A DNA stretch of 64,000 nt. Origin: Bacteroidales bacterium UBA1410 (GTDB lineage Bacteria; Bacteroidota; Bacteroidia; Bacteroidales; Dysgonomonadaceae). The notes beneath the pieces are model-generated. The model did no database searches. It had not been told where the DNA came from and saw nothing but the letters and a program-made list of their open reading frames with translations. Below, in pieces: positions 42,042 to 51,772 of the stretch. The stretch spans positions 1 through 64,000 of the forward strand of contig DBPW01000014.1 in the NCBI GenBank assembly GCA_002305015.1, in the 5' to 3' direction. Positions within the stretch are counted from its first letter, which is position 1, and each line of letters begins with the position of its first letter. The position numbers and the translations under genes are program-made.

Positions 42042-45000
42042 TGCTCATCGTTTAATTTTTCTTGTTTCTTTTTGTCTTTACCGGCAATAAAACCATACAT
42101 CACCGGGATAATAAATCCGTTAAGTGCTGTAGAAGTAATTAACCCGCCCAATATGACTTTAGCCATAGGACTTTGAATTTCGTTTCCGGGGAGATGTCCA
42201 CTTAAAGCCATGGGCACCAATGCTAAAGCCGAAGACAATGCCGTCATCAGAATCGGGTTTAATCGATCGAGCGAACCTTGAATAATGGTATCGTGAACCG
42301 ACAGTCCCGCTGCGTGTAAATCGTTATACCGATTAAGAAGCAACACGCCGTTTCGGGTAGCAATGCCGAATAACGATATAAACCCGATAATAGACGGAAT
42401 GTTCATTACGCCTCCGGTAAAAAAAACAATAAACACTCCTCCGATAAGCGACAAAGGTAGGTTTACCATTGCAATCGCAGCTTGCGGCCAACTTTTGAAT
42501 TCTGCAAAAAGCAATAGAAAAATCGTGAGGACAGACAACACCGAAGCCAAGGTCAGGGTACGTGATGCCGACCGGGCACTTTCGAACTGCCCGCCATACT
42601 CCACATGATAGCCCTCCGGAAGCCGGATTTCGTTCTCGATGGTGTTGCGAATATCATCCACGGCTCCTTGCAAATCACGCCCGGTAATATTTGCAGAAAC
42701 AACCATTTTACGCGAAACATTCTCCCGATTAATCGTATGAGGTCCCGCCGATGAAACAATATCGGCCACTTGACACAAAGGCACTTTTTGCCCATCGGCA
42801 TCTATTGCCAGATTACCGATAGCTTCTACGCTCTCCCTGTCCTTGTCCTTAACCCTCAGTATAAGATCAAACGAGCGATCTCCTTCATAGACCTGAGAAA
42901 CCGGTTTTCCTTCCAACAGCACACCAATCGCTTCGTTGAATTCGGGAAGCGAGATACCATATTTGGCAAGTATTTCCCGCTTGGGAACAATCTTCAATTG
43001 CGGACGTTCCACTTGTTGCTCAACATTAAGATCCACTACTCCATCGATATTTGAAATAGCCGTTTTTATTTGATTGCCAATGCGATACATTTTGTTGAGA
43101 TCGGGACCAAACAGCTTCACTGCAATATTGGCCTGTGTTCCTGAAAGCATGGCGTCAATTCGATGCGAAACCGGCGACCCAATTTCGATATTCACACCGG
43201 GAATGACCTTCATTTTTTCCCGTATTTCGGCAATGACTTCCTCTTTCGTCCGTCCTTTCAACTCATAAGGAGCTTCTATTTCGGAAACGTTGACTCCCAG
43301 CGCGTGTTCATCCAACTCTGCGCGCCCTGTTTTTCGACCAACGACCTGAATTTCGGGGATGCTCAACAGAATATCCTCAGCCATTTTCCCTATTTTATCC
43401 GACTCGTCCAATGATACCCCCGGCAATGTACTCACGTTGATCGTAAACGAGCCTTCATTAAATGGCGGCAAAAAACTCTTCCCGAAAGACAACAGCATGA
43501 AAACAGAAACCACCAATGCCGCACCCACACCAATAAGTAATCCTTTTCTGTGAAACAATGCGCTTTCCAACAGATTGCGGTAGATCGTTTTTAAGATACG
43601 CACCAAAAACGGATCCTTTTTCAGTGGATCACTTCGCTCGCTACCCAGTAAATAACTACATAAGACAGGCGTCAGTGTAAGTGAAACCGCCGTAGAAGCA
43701 AACAACGCCATAACGAACGTCAGCCCAAGCGGAATCAGCATACGCCCTTCCATTCCCTGCAAAAAGAAGAGCGGAATGAAACTGACCACCACAATCAGTG
43801 TCGAATTCCAAATCGGCCTTCGCACTTCACGTGAAGCATTAAAAACAACTTGAAGCACACTTTTTTGCTCATTTTGCGGTTTCATTCGGTTCTCACGCAA
43901 TCGTTTAAACACATTCTCCACGTCGACAATCGAATCATCGACCAACGACCCAACGGCAATGGCGAGACCGCCCAAGCTCATTGTATTGATGGTTAATCCC
44001 ATTAATTTCACCACCACAAAGGTAGTCAATACAGAAATCGGTATAGTAACCAGCGATATCAGCGTAGTGCGGGCATTCATCAGAAAAACAATCAGCACGA
44101 TCACCACAAAAAGTCCACCCATCAGCAGCGCATCCACCACATTGTGGATGGCATTGTCGATAAAACGCGACTGGCGATAAATATCGGTTGAAATATGTAC
44201 ATCGGGAGGCAAATTGATGCGGATATCGTTTAACGAAGCATCGATTTTTTCCGTCAGTTTTTTTGTATCGACGTTGGGTTGCTTGGTGATGGTCAACATA
44301 ACAGCCGGTTTGCCGTTAAGCGATGCCGCGCCCATGCGGGGCAGTTTTGCACCGGTACCTATTTCCGCAATATCTTCCAACACAACAGGAACGCCGTCTA
44401 TTTTTTTAACTAACGCCTTTCCCATCTCGCCGATTCGATTCGTGGAAAGCATCCCACGAATGATATATTCGTTGCCGTATTCATAAAGAACACCGCCGGA
44501 AGAATTCCGATTCATTCCATCCACAGCAGCCACCACCTCATCGAGTCCCACACCGTAGTGTTTCATCTTGTTCGGATCGAGAGCAATCCGGTATTCCTTC
44601 ACATCTCCGCCAAGAACAGATACCTGAGCCACACCGCCCGTCGACAATAATCGCGGACGGAGGGTCCAGTCTGCCAACGTACGTAACTCTTCCATCGACG
44701 TAACGGAATCGGCAGTGAGACCGATAATCATGATTTCTCCCAAAATAGACGACTGCGGACCTAACGTAGGATTTCCCACCTCGGGTGGTAATTGTTCGTT
44801 TATGGCCGACAACTTTTCCGAAACAATTTGACGTGCTGTAAAGATATTTGTACCCCAATCAAATTCTACCCACACTACAGAGAAACCGGTAGTTGAAGAA
44901 GAGCGCACCCGTCGCACATCGGTAGCCCCGTTTACAGCCGTCTCGACAGGAAACGTCACCAAACGCTCCACCTCTTCGGGCGCCATACCGGGCGCTTCGG

Positions 45001-45151
45001 TCATGACAACCACCGTAGGCGCATTCAAATCGGGAAACACATCCACTTCCATTTTCGAAACCACAAAAGAACCCACAATCAGCAACAGAACTGCTATTGC
45101 CAGTATCGTCACTCGATTATCGAGTGAAAATCGAATTAATTTATCCAACAT
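42038..45151 (-). CDS. heavy-metal RND efflux pump, inner membrane subunit (CusA/CzcA family)
   Basis: The 1037-aa proton-driven pump has the 12-segment RND layout with two periplasmic loops. The transmembrane-4 proton relay reads LAIAVGSLVDDSIVDVENVF, with the Asp and Glu residues of the heavy-metal group. MAPEEVERLVTFPVETAVNG near the start is a hallmark of this subfamily. The metal is not certain; Cu, Zn, Co and Cd pumps share this form. It is second in the adaptor-RND-TolC operon. Confidence 0.92.
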   Translation of the reverse strand: MLDKLIRFSLDNRVTILAIAVLLLIVGSFVVSKMEVDVFPDLNAPTVVVMTEAPGMAPEEVERLVTFPVETAVNGATDVRRVRSSSTTGFSVVWVEFDWGTNIFTARQIVSEKLSAINEQLPPEVGNPTLGPQSSILGEIMIIGLTADSVTSMEELRTLADWTLRPRLLSTGGVAQVSVLGGDVKEYRIALDPNKMKHYGVGLDEVVAAVDGMNRNSSGGVLYEYGNEYIIRGMLSTNRIGEMGKALVKKIDGVPVVLEDIAEIGTGAKLPRMGAASLNGKPAVMLTITKQPNVDTKKLTEKIDASLNDIRINLPPDVHISTDIYRQSRFIDNAIHNVVDALLMGGLFVVIVLIVFLMNARTTLISLVTIPISVLTTFVVVKLMGLTINTMSLGGLAIAVGSLVDDSIVDVENVFKRLRENRMKPQNEQKSVLQVVFNASREVRRPIWNSTLIVVVSFIPLFFLQGMEGRMLIPLGLTFVMALFASTAVSLTLTPVLCSYLLGSERSDPLKKDPFLVRILKTIYRNLLESALFHRKGLLIGVGAALVVSVFMLLSFGKSFLPPFNEGSFTINVSTLPGVSLDESDKIGKMAEDILLSIPEIQVVGRKTGRAELDEHALGVNVSEIEAPYELKGRTKEEVIAEIREKMKVIPGVNIEIGSPVSHRIDAMLSGTQANIAVKLFGPDLNKMYRIGNQIKTAISNIDGVVDLNVEQQVERPQLKIVPKREILAKYGISLPEFNEAIGVLLEGKPVSQVYEGDRSFDLILRVKDKDRESVEAIGNLAIDADGQKVPLCQVADIVSSAGPHTINRENVSRKMVVSANITGRDLQGAVDDIRNTIENEIRLPEGYHVEYGGQFESARSASRTLTLASVLSVLTIFLLLFAEFKSWPQAAIAMVNLPLSLIGGVFIVFFTGGVMNIPSIIGFISLFGIATRNGVLLLNRYNDLHAAGLSVHDTIIQGSLDRLNPILMTALSSALALVPMALSGHLPGNEIQSPMAKVILGGLITSTALNGFIIPVMYGFIAGKDKKKQEKLNDEQ

Positions 45152-45166
45152 GACCTCTCCGTAATT

Positions 45167-46330
45167 TTAATGTGCGTGTGAATGCCCTTCGGGAATAACC
45201 GAAGCAGTGGCAGCCAATTTAACCTGATAAGTACCTTTCGTGACCACTCTGTCTCCCTCCTTAAGCCCGGATAAAATCCGCACCCGCTCTCCGTCACTCA
45301 ACCCGATATGCACTTCTTGCTTTTTAAAAACCTCCCTGTCCAATTGCACGTAAACGAAATAAAGTCCTTGCTCTTCGGTCACTGCCGAAACAGGCACAGC
45401 AAGGACATCCATCAGCGGCAACGATAACAAAAAAACATCGACATACGAACCGGGAACAATATCTCCGCAATTGTCGAAATCGAAGATGACCGGTATATAA
45501 AACGAATTTTCATCCACAGTACGACCATACGAAATCAACCGTCCATTCAAATCGGACAATTTATATAAGGTATTGCCGTAGGAGGGTTTAAAGTTGGCTC
45601 CCGTGAGGGTTGGAAGACGATCGGCATATTTTTCTGAAACTTCGGCACGAAGTTGCAACCGCTTATTGCGAGTAACCATAGCAAGGGGTTGCCCAATCTC
45701 CACATAATCTCCCTTTTTGACGTACACCTTTTTAATATAACCGTCGATTGGCGACGAAACCGTTACTCCCGACGAGGTGATGACCGGGGGGAGGGCATTT
45801 TTTGCCTTTTCGTAACGCAACCGAACTTGTTCGAACTCTTCTTGCGAAATTAACCGATCGGCCACAAGGCTTTTCGCCCTTTCGTATTCGCGCAAAGCCG
45901 ACTCGTATTCAACCTCTGCCGCAACCGAAGGATCTCCGTTTACCATATTTTTGGCCGAAACCGTTATAAGAGGAGTTCCCGATTTTACACTCATCCCCTC
46001 CATGAGATATTTACCGGCAAAATCAACCACCCCGGCCGAGGCGGAAACCACCGTCGCTTCGTTGTCGGGAGTGGATTGTATTTGTCCGCTTACGTGAATT
46101 ACTTCGGTAAACGACGACGGACTCACCGTAATTACCTCAAGACCTGCAGCCCGAGCTTGCTCTTCATGAAAAACAATTTCGCCGGCATGTGCCTTTTCGG
46201 CGGTATGCGAATGCAGATCTTCCATGCTCTCGAGTTCATGTTCGTGATCGTGATGTTCTTCTTTCACTGAATGGCATCCTGTTATAACAAGGCATAATGC
46301 AGAAAAAAGAAAGCAGCTATATTTTCTCAT
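45167..46330 (-). CDS. RND efflux periplasmic adaptor (CusB/CzcB-like lipoprotein)
   Basis: The 387-aa adaptor has a lipoprotein signal (LCLVITGC with the lipid-accepting Cys). A His/Glu-rich segment follows at once (HHDHEHELESMEDLHSH), and the chain ends GHSHAH; both probably bind metal. The barrel-sandwich hybrid and hairpin are seen around VVDFAGKYLMEGMSVKSGTP and SSPIDGYIKKVYVKKGDYVE. The frame is open to 46414, but the lipoprotein signal fixes the ATG at 46330. It lies 15 nt before the RND gene. Confidence 0.9.
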   Translation of the reverse strand: MRKYSCFLFSALCLVITGCHSVKEEHHDHEHELESMEDLHSHTAEKAHAGEIVFHEEQARAAGLEVITVSPSSFTEVIHVSGQIQSTPDNEATVVSASAGVVDFAGKYLMEGMSVKSGTPLITVSAKNMVNGDPSVAAEVEYESALREYERAKSLVADRLISQEEFEQVRLRYEKAKNALPPVITSSGVTVSSPIDGYIKKVYVKKGDYVEIGQPLAMVTRNKRLQLRAEVSEKYADRLPTLTGANFKPSYGNTLYKLSDLNGRLISYGRTVDENSFYIPVIFDFDNCGDIVPGSYVDVFLLSLPLMDVLAVPVSAVTEEQGLYFVYVQLDREVFKKQEVHIGLSDGERVRILSGLKEGDRVVTKGTYQVKLAATASVIPEGHSHAH

Positions 46331-46489
46331 TAACTTATTTTTAGATGGAAATAATTTATAAAAATAACATTGTATCGCTTTTTGCGATGAAGGGTACAAA
46401 CTAGCCCAAGGCATTACCGCCTGATTAACGGTAAAATCCTCTTTTTCGCAACTTGGATTAAACGAAACTAAGCGATATCCCTTTTGTTT

Positions 46490-46951
46490 TTAGGAAAAGA
46501 AAAAGGAAAGAAAATGAGAAACAGGAGGTGAACGCAGCGATCCGGTTCGCCCCTTAAAGGCCGATCGATAAAAGTTAAGGTATGGGGGATAAGAAATTAT
46601 TTTCCTACTCGAAAAAAGAGGTCCCTGTTTTTGCCCGAAAAACAAAAGCAATCCTTCGGAAAACAGGGTATGATCCATCATGACAGGTGTAAACAGCCAC
46701 GATTTTGTTTCGCTGTCGGAAGTCGCCATATACACACTTTCGGCCGGACACGTATCATGAGATGACGAGGAAGGGAGATGATGACGTGCATTCTCGGTAT
46801 GCGCATGAGCAGGTGTAAAAATAAAACAAATGCCTCCCTGCTCCGGATGATGATGCGGAATAAAACTGGCGATCAACAAAACAAACGTTGCCAGAAAAAG
46901 AGGTAATATGGCCGGCTTCTTTCTCAGAATAACCAAAAATTTATGTTGCAA
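46490..46951 (-). CDS. small His-rich membrane or exported protein
   Basis: The protein of up to 153 aa has one hydrophobic segment (ILPLFLATFVLLIASF) followed by HHHPEQGGICF, PAHAHTENARHH and SSHDTC, so metal binding is likely. It resembles a Bacteroidales family of unknown function found beside metal efflux genes. There is no ATG: the first codon is TTG at 46951, with another TTG at 46936, so the start is uncertain. A -7-like TACATTTG overlaps the first TTG, favouring the second. It lies 159 nt upstream of the adaptor gene on the same strand. Confidence 0.7.
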   Translation of the reverse strand: MQHKFLVILRKKPAILPLFLATFVLLIASFIPHHHPEQGGICFIFTPAHAHTENARHHLPSSSSHDTCPAESVYMATSDSETKSWLFTPVMMDHTLFSEGLLLFFGQKQGPLFSSRKIISYPPYLNFYRSAFKGRTGSLRSPPVSHFLSFFFS

Positions 46952-46997
46952 ATGTAAAAAATCATTTCTTGAAATCCATATTTTCGGGAGGGAGAAA

Positions 46998-47600
46998 TTA
47001 CAAATAGGCTACCTCAACGCCGTAAATTTGGGAAAGAATTCCAAATAATCGGTCCGATTGCGATTTCCGAACGTGCACGGTCACCGTGCAATCTTCTGCA
47101 AAATCCGGGTCCCACCTAACCCCCTCCACCTGTTTGAGCACACGCATCACATCATTCAACAACAGGTAGGGAAAGCGAATAACCAGGGTATCGTCCACCG
47201 TCTTTTCGACAATTTCTGCATTGGCAATGGCTTGCGCCGCTGCTTCCTTATAGGCTTTGATAAGACCGGATGTGCCCAACAATATCCCGCCAAAATAACG
47301 TACCACGATAACCAACACATCCGTTAACCCGGCAGCATGAATTTGCCCGAGAATCGGGCGCCCGGCCGTGCCCGAAGGTTCGCCATCGTCACTAAAACGG
47401 AAGTCGGTGCGCTCCCATCCCAACACATATGCCCAGCAAACATGGCGGGCGTCGATATATTTTTTCCGATATTCATCCAACACAACTTTTGCCTCGTCCG
47501 CAGTTTCTACATGCAGGGCATAAGAAATGAATTTGCTCATTTTTTCCTTGATGCAGGCCGTGCCTTCTTCTTTTATTGTTTTAAAAACATCATCCTCCAT
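46998..47600 (-). CDS. yigZ: YigZ/IMPACT-family (UPF0029) protein
   Basis: The 200-aa protein has the N-terminal UPF0029 domain (KFISYALHVETADEAK, then DDGEPSGTAGRPIL and VVRYFGGILLGTSGLIKAY) and a C-terminal DUF1949-like ferredoxin fold. E. coli YigZ and eukaryotic IMPACT are relatives; the bacterial role is unresolved. I use the ATG at 47600, where MEDDVFKTI begins; the frame is open to 47627. A TATTTTTG box lies only 5 nt before that ATG, so it may not be the true promoter. Confidence 0.88.
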   Translation of the reverse strand: MEDDVFKTIKEEGTACIKEKMSKFISYALHVETADEAKVVLDEYRKKYIDARHVCWAYVLGWERTDFRFSDDGEPSGTAGRPILGQIHAAGLTDVLVIVVRYFGGILLGTSGLIKAYKEAAAQAIANAEIVEKTVDDTLVIRFPYLLLNDVMRVLKQVEGVRWDPDFAEDCTVTVHVRKSQSDRLFGILSQIYGVEVAYL

Positions 47601-47886
47601 AATGCAAAAATACAACGATCCTTTCAATATACATAAATTAAAACGAACGATCCCGTTTGCAGGAAAAAGAGGTTTAGAAAAGCCGATTTTTACAATAATT
47701 CTACCCTCATTTCAATAACATGATTTAAGGTGTACGACCGTAGTAGTTAAATATTAATACATAGGAAAGAAGCGAAAACTTCGATGCATAACGAAAATCA
47801 AATCAGGAAGACGAAAAAAAATTCCATCAACCACAAAAACATACGTAAAGAATAGAGAAAAAAACCTTCACCTCATAATTTTTTAG
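47601..47886. other. divergent intergenic region
   Basis: The gap between yigZ and the DUF1080 gene is AT-rich and codes for nothing I can support. Its right end carries a promoter -7 box and a perfect palindrome, described separately. The middle shows no repeats or RNA-like pairing that I could find. Confidence 0.5.
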
Positions 47887-47894
47887 TATGTTTG
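47887..47894 (+). promoter_or_regulatory. -7 element of the DUF1080-TPR run
   Basis: TATGTTTG fits TAnnTTTG. There is no exact TTG at -33. The predicted start near 47901 lies inside the palindrome that follows. Confidence 0.5.
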
Positions 47895-47896
47895 CA

Positions 47897-47911
47897 GTGA
47901 ACTCAGTTCAC
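47897..47911. promoter_or_regulatory. perfect 15-bp palindrome at the start site (operator candidate)
   Basis: GTGAACTCAGTTCAC is a perfect inverted repeat of 7-bp arms around one central base. It begins 2 nt after the -7 box and covers the predicted +1, the position of a repressor site. The regulator is unknown. Confidence 0.55.
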
Positions 47912-47974
47912 GTATTCTTGTTAAAAACAAAATTCGAATGATTACATTTCGTTTCATTACTAAATTAAACAACA

Positions 47975-48781
47975 ATGAAGCACACCAAACTTTTTGCCAC
48001 GTTACTATTCATGATCTTCATTTTCACCATGGGATGCCGTCAGAAAAAAGACAACCGGTTCCGGGCAAATGAAAGCGAATGGATTCAGTTATTTAACGGG
48101 AAAGACCTGAACGACTGGACAGTTAAGATAAAAGGATACAATGTCAATGAAAATTTCGGCAACACTTTTCGAGTAGAGGATGGAATGATAAAAGTACGTT
48201 ACGACCAATACGAAGCGTTTGACGATCGATTTGGACACCTCTTCTATAAAGACACCTTCTCGCATTACATCATTCGCGTGGAATATCGTTTTGTGGGCGA
48301 GCAATGCCCGGGAGCACCCGAATGGGCCTACAAAAATTCGGGAATCATGATTCATGGCCAATCGCCGTTGTCAATGGATAAAGATCAAGATTTTCCGGTT
48401 TCCATCGAGGTTCAGCTACTTGGAAGCGATTCCCTCGTGCAACGTCCTACATTGAATGTCTGCACACCGGGTACAAATATTGTCATGAATAATCGGTTGA
48501 TCCTCGAACATTGCATCAATTCAACCGCACCTCCGGCCTTTGGAGAAGATTGGGTAACGGCTGAAATAGAAGTACGTGGAAATGAAGTCATCAAACACAT
48601 CCTCAACGGAGATACGGTTTTGGTGTATAATCAACCTCAACTCGACGATAGAGATCCTAATTTTTCGAAATTGGAGGCATTAAACGGCGGGAAAATGCTA
48701 AATAAAGGCACCATTTCGTTACAAAGCGAAGGACATCCATGCGATTTCAGGAAAGTTGAATTAAAAATAGTAAAGGAATGA
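47975..48781 (+). CDS. DUF1080 lipoprotein (3-keto-disaccharide hydrolase family)
   Basis: The 268-aa protein has a lipoprotein signal (LFMIFIFTMGC) and a single concanavalin-like DUF1080 domain from WIQLFNGKDLNDWTVK to EGHPCDFRKVELK. Some DUF1080 proteins hydrolyse 3-keto-glycosides; others are only known as extracellular domains. It should be anchored in the outer membrane or periplasm. Its stop overlaps the start of the TPR gene by 4 nt. Confidence 0.88.
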   Translation: MKHTKLFATLLFMIFIFTMGCRQKKDNRFRANESEWIQLFNGKDLNDWTVKIKGYNVNENFGNTFRVEDGMIKVRYDQYEAFDDRFGHLFYKDTFSHYIIRVEYRFVGEQCPGAPEWAYKNSGIMIHGQSPLSMDKDQDFPVSIEVQLLGSDSLVQRPTLNVCTPGTNIVMNNRLILEHCINSTAPPAFGEDWVTAEIEVRGNEVIKHILNGDTVLVYNQPQLDDRDPNFSKLEALNGGKMLNKGTISLQSEGHPCDFRKVELKIVKE

Positions 48782-50205
48782 AATTACGCTACCTTGTCAC
48801 GCTATTTGTTTGTGTGCTCGGTTGTTGTATTCTCCGGGGACAAACGCTTGAAGAAGCAAAGAAACTGTATTTGGAAGGCCGCTATGCAGAAGCATTGCCA
48901 ATCTTCCAAACCGAATATCTCTTAAATCCAACTGATGCTTCACTCAATCAATGGTTGGGCGTATGTCTCTATGAAACAGGCAACGAATCGAATGCCGAAA
49001 AATACCTCCTTTATGCTTCACAAAAAAAGATTCCCGAAGCATACCTCTATTTGGGGGAACTCTACACGAAAATGTATCGTTTTGACGAGGCTGAAAAAGA
49101 ATTTGAAAAATATCAGAAAATTAAACGCCGCGACAAGGAAGCATTGGCGCGCTTAGAAGAAAAACAGGCTTATGCCAACCGACTGAGACGTCTCATTAAA
49201 CGAACGGAAGACGTTCAGATTATAGATAGCCTTATCGTGCCGAAAAATAAATTTCTTTCGGCTTATCATTTGAGTGCTTCCTCAGGATCGCTTGTACCGA
49301 TGAACGAATTTTTCCGCAACTATCCAAATCGTACACTCCCTCTATTTATCAACGAAAAGAAAGACAAAATCTATTTCTCGCAACAAGATTCGCTTCAGGG
49401 ACTCGATATCTGCACAATGGAGAAGCTGTTGGACGATTTCGGCAATCAAAAGGTACTTCCCGCACCCGTAAACGACAAAAAAGATCAGGCCTACCCTTTT
49501 GTGATGACCGACGGCGTGACATTCTATTTTGCTTCCACCGGACACAATTCACTGGGGGGATACGACCTGTATGTGACCCGCTATAATGTGTCATCGGATT
49601 CATACCTGAACCCCAATCAATTGAACATGCCGTTCAATTCGCCGTTTAACGATTACATGATGGCTGTTGACGAAGAAAAAAACGTAGGGTGGTTTGCCAC
49701 CGACCGTTTTTTATCTAAAGATTCGGTTTGTGTATACACCTTCATACCCAATAGACAGGTGAACTTGATTGAAAGTAATGACGAGAAATACCTGATTAAT
49801 CGGGCGCGCATTTTATCCATCAAAGATTCTTGGAAGCCCGGGGTTGATTATTCGCCACTTATTGCTCTGGCAAAAGAAGAACAAGCGTTGACTCGAAAAG
49901 AAGAAAAAGGCGATTTCGAATTTATTGTGGACGACAGACATACCTACTATAAACTCTCCGATTTCAAAAGCCCGACAGCCAGAGAACTTTATTCAAAGGC
50001 ATTGAGGTTGCAGGCTACGCTCGACCGCTATCAGAAAGAATTGTCAGCCAAACGAGACCAGTATGCAGAGAGCAATGCTGCAGAGAAAAACAACTTGGCT
50101 GCATCCATTCTCTCTCTCGAAAAAGAAACAGAAGCCTTGTTTAAGGAGATTCAACAATTGATCTTGCAAGCCCGACTTGAAGAAATAAGAAATATATCGC
50201 GTTAA
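48778..50205 (+). CDS. exported TPR and PD40-repeat protein
   Basis: The 475-aa protein has a signal peptide (MKLRYLVTLFVCVLGCCILR). TPR units lie at about 25-140 (EEAKKLYLEGRYAEALPIFQ), followed by a beta-propeller-like PD40 region at about 190-330 (FVMTDGVTFYFASTGHNSLG). The C-terminus is a predicted coiled coil at about 410-475. It resembles the N-terminal part of TPR-PD40-OmpA proteins but lacks the OmpA domain. Function is unknown; coupling to the DUF1080 lipoprotein suggests an envelope role. Confidence 0.78.
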   Translation: MKLRYLVTLFVCVLGCCILRGQTLEEAKKLYLEGRYAEALPIFQTEYLLNPTDASLNQWLGVCLYETGNESNAEKYLLYASQKKIPEAYLYLGELYTKMYRFDEAEKEFEKYQKIKRRDKEALARLEEKQAYANRLRRLIKRTEDVQIIDSLIVPKNKFLSAYHLSASSGSLVPMNEFFRNYPNRTLPLFINEKKDKIYFSQQDSLQGLDICTMEKLLDDFGNQKVLPAPVNDKKDQAYPFVMTDGVTFYFASTGHNSLGGYDLYVTRYNVSSDSYLNPNQLNMPFNSPFNDYMMAVDEEKNVGWFATDRFLSKDSVCVYTFIPNRQVNLIESNDEKYLINRARILSIKDSWKPGVDYSPLIALAKEEQALTRKEEKGDFEFIVDDRHTYYKLSDFKSPTARELYSKALRLQATLDRYQKELSAKRDQYAESNAAEKNNLAASILSLEKETEALFKEIQQLILQARLEEIRNISR

Positions 50206-50229
50206 ATTTAATCTATATGGGTACTCATC

Positions 50230-50715
50230 ATGACATTTAATATCCTTATTGTTGCGACTGTCATTTTACTAGGAATTATATTCCTGCTTATCGAGATTTT
50301 TCTTCTCCCGGGCATCAGTATTGCAGGCATTGCCGGACTGGTATTTATCATTGGCGGTATCGCTTATGCCTATGTTTTTTTGGGAACAGCTGCAGGAAAC
50401 ATTACCTTGCTGATTGCTGCCGTATTACTTGCGGGCGGATTTATAGGACTTTTACGATCGAAAACCCTGAAAAAAATCGCTTTGACCAAAGAAATCGACA
50501 GTACGGTTGATACCGGCGACCTGAAAAAAATTCAAATAGGAGACCAAGGAATCACGCTCTCGCGTTTAAATCCCATTGGAAAAGTCGGCATTAAAGGATT
50601 GGCTGTTGAAGGCAAATCGGCAGATGGAGAACTGATTGACGAGGGAACGCAGGTAGAAGTCGTTAAAGTGAATTCCTCAAATATCATCGTAAAAAGAAAA
50701 GAACCAACAAATTGA
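50230..50715 (+). CDS. NfeD-family membrane protein (short form)
   Basis: The 161-aa protein has about three N-terminal membrane segments (FNILIVATVILLGIIFLLIE and AGLVFIIGGIAYAYVFLG) and a C-terminal OB-fold domain (GIKGLAVEGKSADGELIDEG). It lacks the serine-protease domain of long NfeD proteins. Short NfeD proteins are usual neighbours of flotillin genes, and floA follows here after 39 nt. Confidence 0.9.
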   Translation: MTFNILIVATVILLGIIFLLIEIFLLPGISIAGIAGLVFIIGGIAYAYVFLGTAAGNITLLIAAVLLAGGFIGLLRSKTLKKIALTKEIDSTVDTGDLKKIQIGDQGITLSRLNPIGKVGIKGLAVEGKSADGELIDEGTQVEVVKVNSSNIIVKRKEPTN

Positions 50716-50754
50716 TACATCATTTTAATATCAACACTATTAATACACATCATT

Positions 50755-51744
50755 ATGCAATTCAGTTTAATCATCATTATTGCGGTAATCGTTGTTTTTA
50801 TCCTCATCTTTTTTCACTATGTACCGTTCTTTCTATGGATCAATGCCCTGTCGGCCGGAGTAAATATTCCGTTGGTACAACTTTTTCTCATGCGGTTGCG
50901 CCGTGTTCCGCCACATATCATTGTATATGCCTTGATTGAAGCGCACAAAGCCGGATTAAAAAACATCACGCGAGACAATCTCGAAGCCCATTATCTGGCG
51001 GGGGGACATGTCGAGAAAGTAGTCCATGCCTTGGTTTCGGCATCGAAAGCTAACATTGATCTTACCTTTCAAATGGCTACGGCAATCGATCTTGCCGGTC
51101 GCGACGTATTGCAAGCCGTGCAGATGTCTGTAAACCCTAAAGTGATCGATACACCGCCGGTTACCGCTGTAGCCATCGATGGAATTCAGCTAATAGCAAA
51201 AGCGCGCGTAACAGTACGTGCCAATATCAAACAACTGGTGGGGGGAGCCGGAGAAGAAACCATTCTCGCACGCGTGGGCGAAGGCATCGTTTCGTCGATT
51301 GGTTCTGCCGTATCCCATAAATCGGTCCTCGAAAATCCCGACTCGATATCCAAACTTGTTCTGAAAAAAGGACTGGATGCCGGTACAGCTTTTGAAATTC
51401 TCTCTATCGATATCGCTGACATCGATATAGGGAAAAATATTGGCGCCGTTCTGCAAATGGATCAGGCCCAGGCCGATAAAAACATTGCTCAGGCCCGTGC
51501 CGAGGAGCGTCGGGCCATGGCTATTGCCCTTGAACAGGAAATGAAAGCCAAAGCGCAGGAAGCGCGAGCCAAAGTAATTGAAGCAGAAGCCGAAATTCCT
51601 ATCGCCATAGCAGAAGCTTTCAGAAGCGGTAATCTGGGAATAATGGATTATTACCGCATTCAGAATATCAAGGCTGATACCGATATGCGCGACGCCATTG
51701 CCAAACCCCAAGAAAGCGACGAGAGAAAACCTCAATCCAAATAA
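50755..51744 (+). CDS. floA: flotillin-like protein FloA
   Basis: The 329-aa protein belongs to the FloA/YqfA (UPF0365) group. It has an N-terminal membrane hairpin (FSLIIIIAVIVVFILIFFHY), a family-specific region (SVNPKVIDTPPVTAVAIDG) and a SPFH-like core. A long Ala/Glu-rich helix follows at about 235-290. It should assemble in membrane microdomains with the NfeD protein encoded just upstream. Confidence 0.93.
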   Translation: MQFSLIIIIAVIVVFILIFFHYVPFFLWINALSAGVNIPLVQLFLMRLRRVPPHIIVYALIEAHKAGLKNITRDNLEAHYLAGGHVEKVVHALVSASKANIDLTFQMATAIDLAGRDVLQAVQMSVNPKVIDTPPVTAVAIDGIQLIAKARVTVRANIKQLVGGAGEETILARVGEGIVSSIGSAVSHKSVLENPDSISKLVLKKGLDAGTAFEILSIDIADIDIGKNIGAVLQMDQAQADKNIAQARAEERRAMAIALEQEMKAKAQEARAKVIEAEAEIPIAIAEAFRSGNLGIMDYYRIQNIKADTDMRDAIAKPQESDERKPQSK

Positions 51745-51772
51745 AAAATATTTTTCTAATCATCCCCGACGT

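Noticed and set aside
48778..50205. Type IX secretion PorE-like protein
   Set aside because: TPR and PD40 regions fit, but the OmpA domain needed for that call is missing and no other type IX genes are near.
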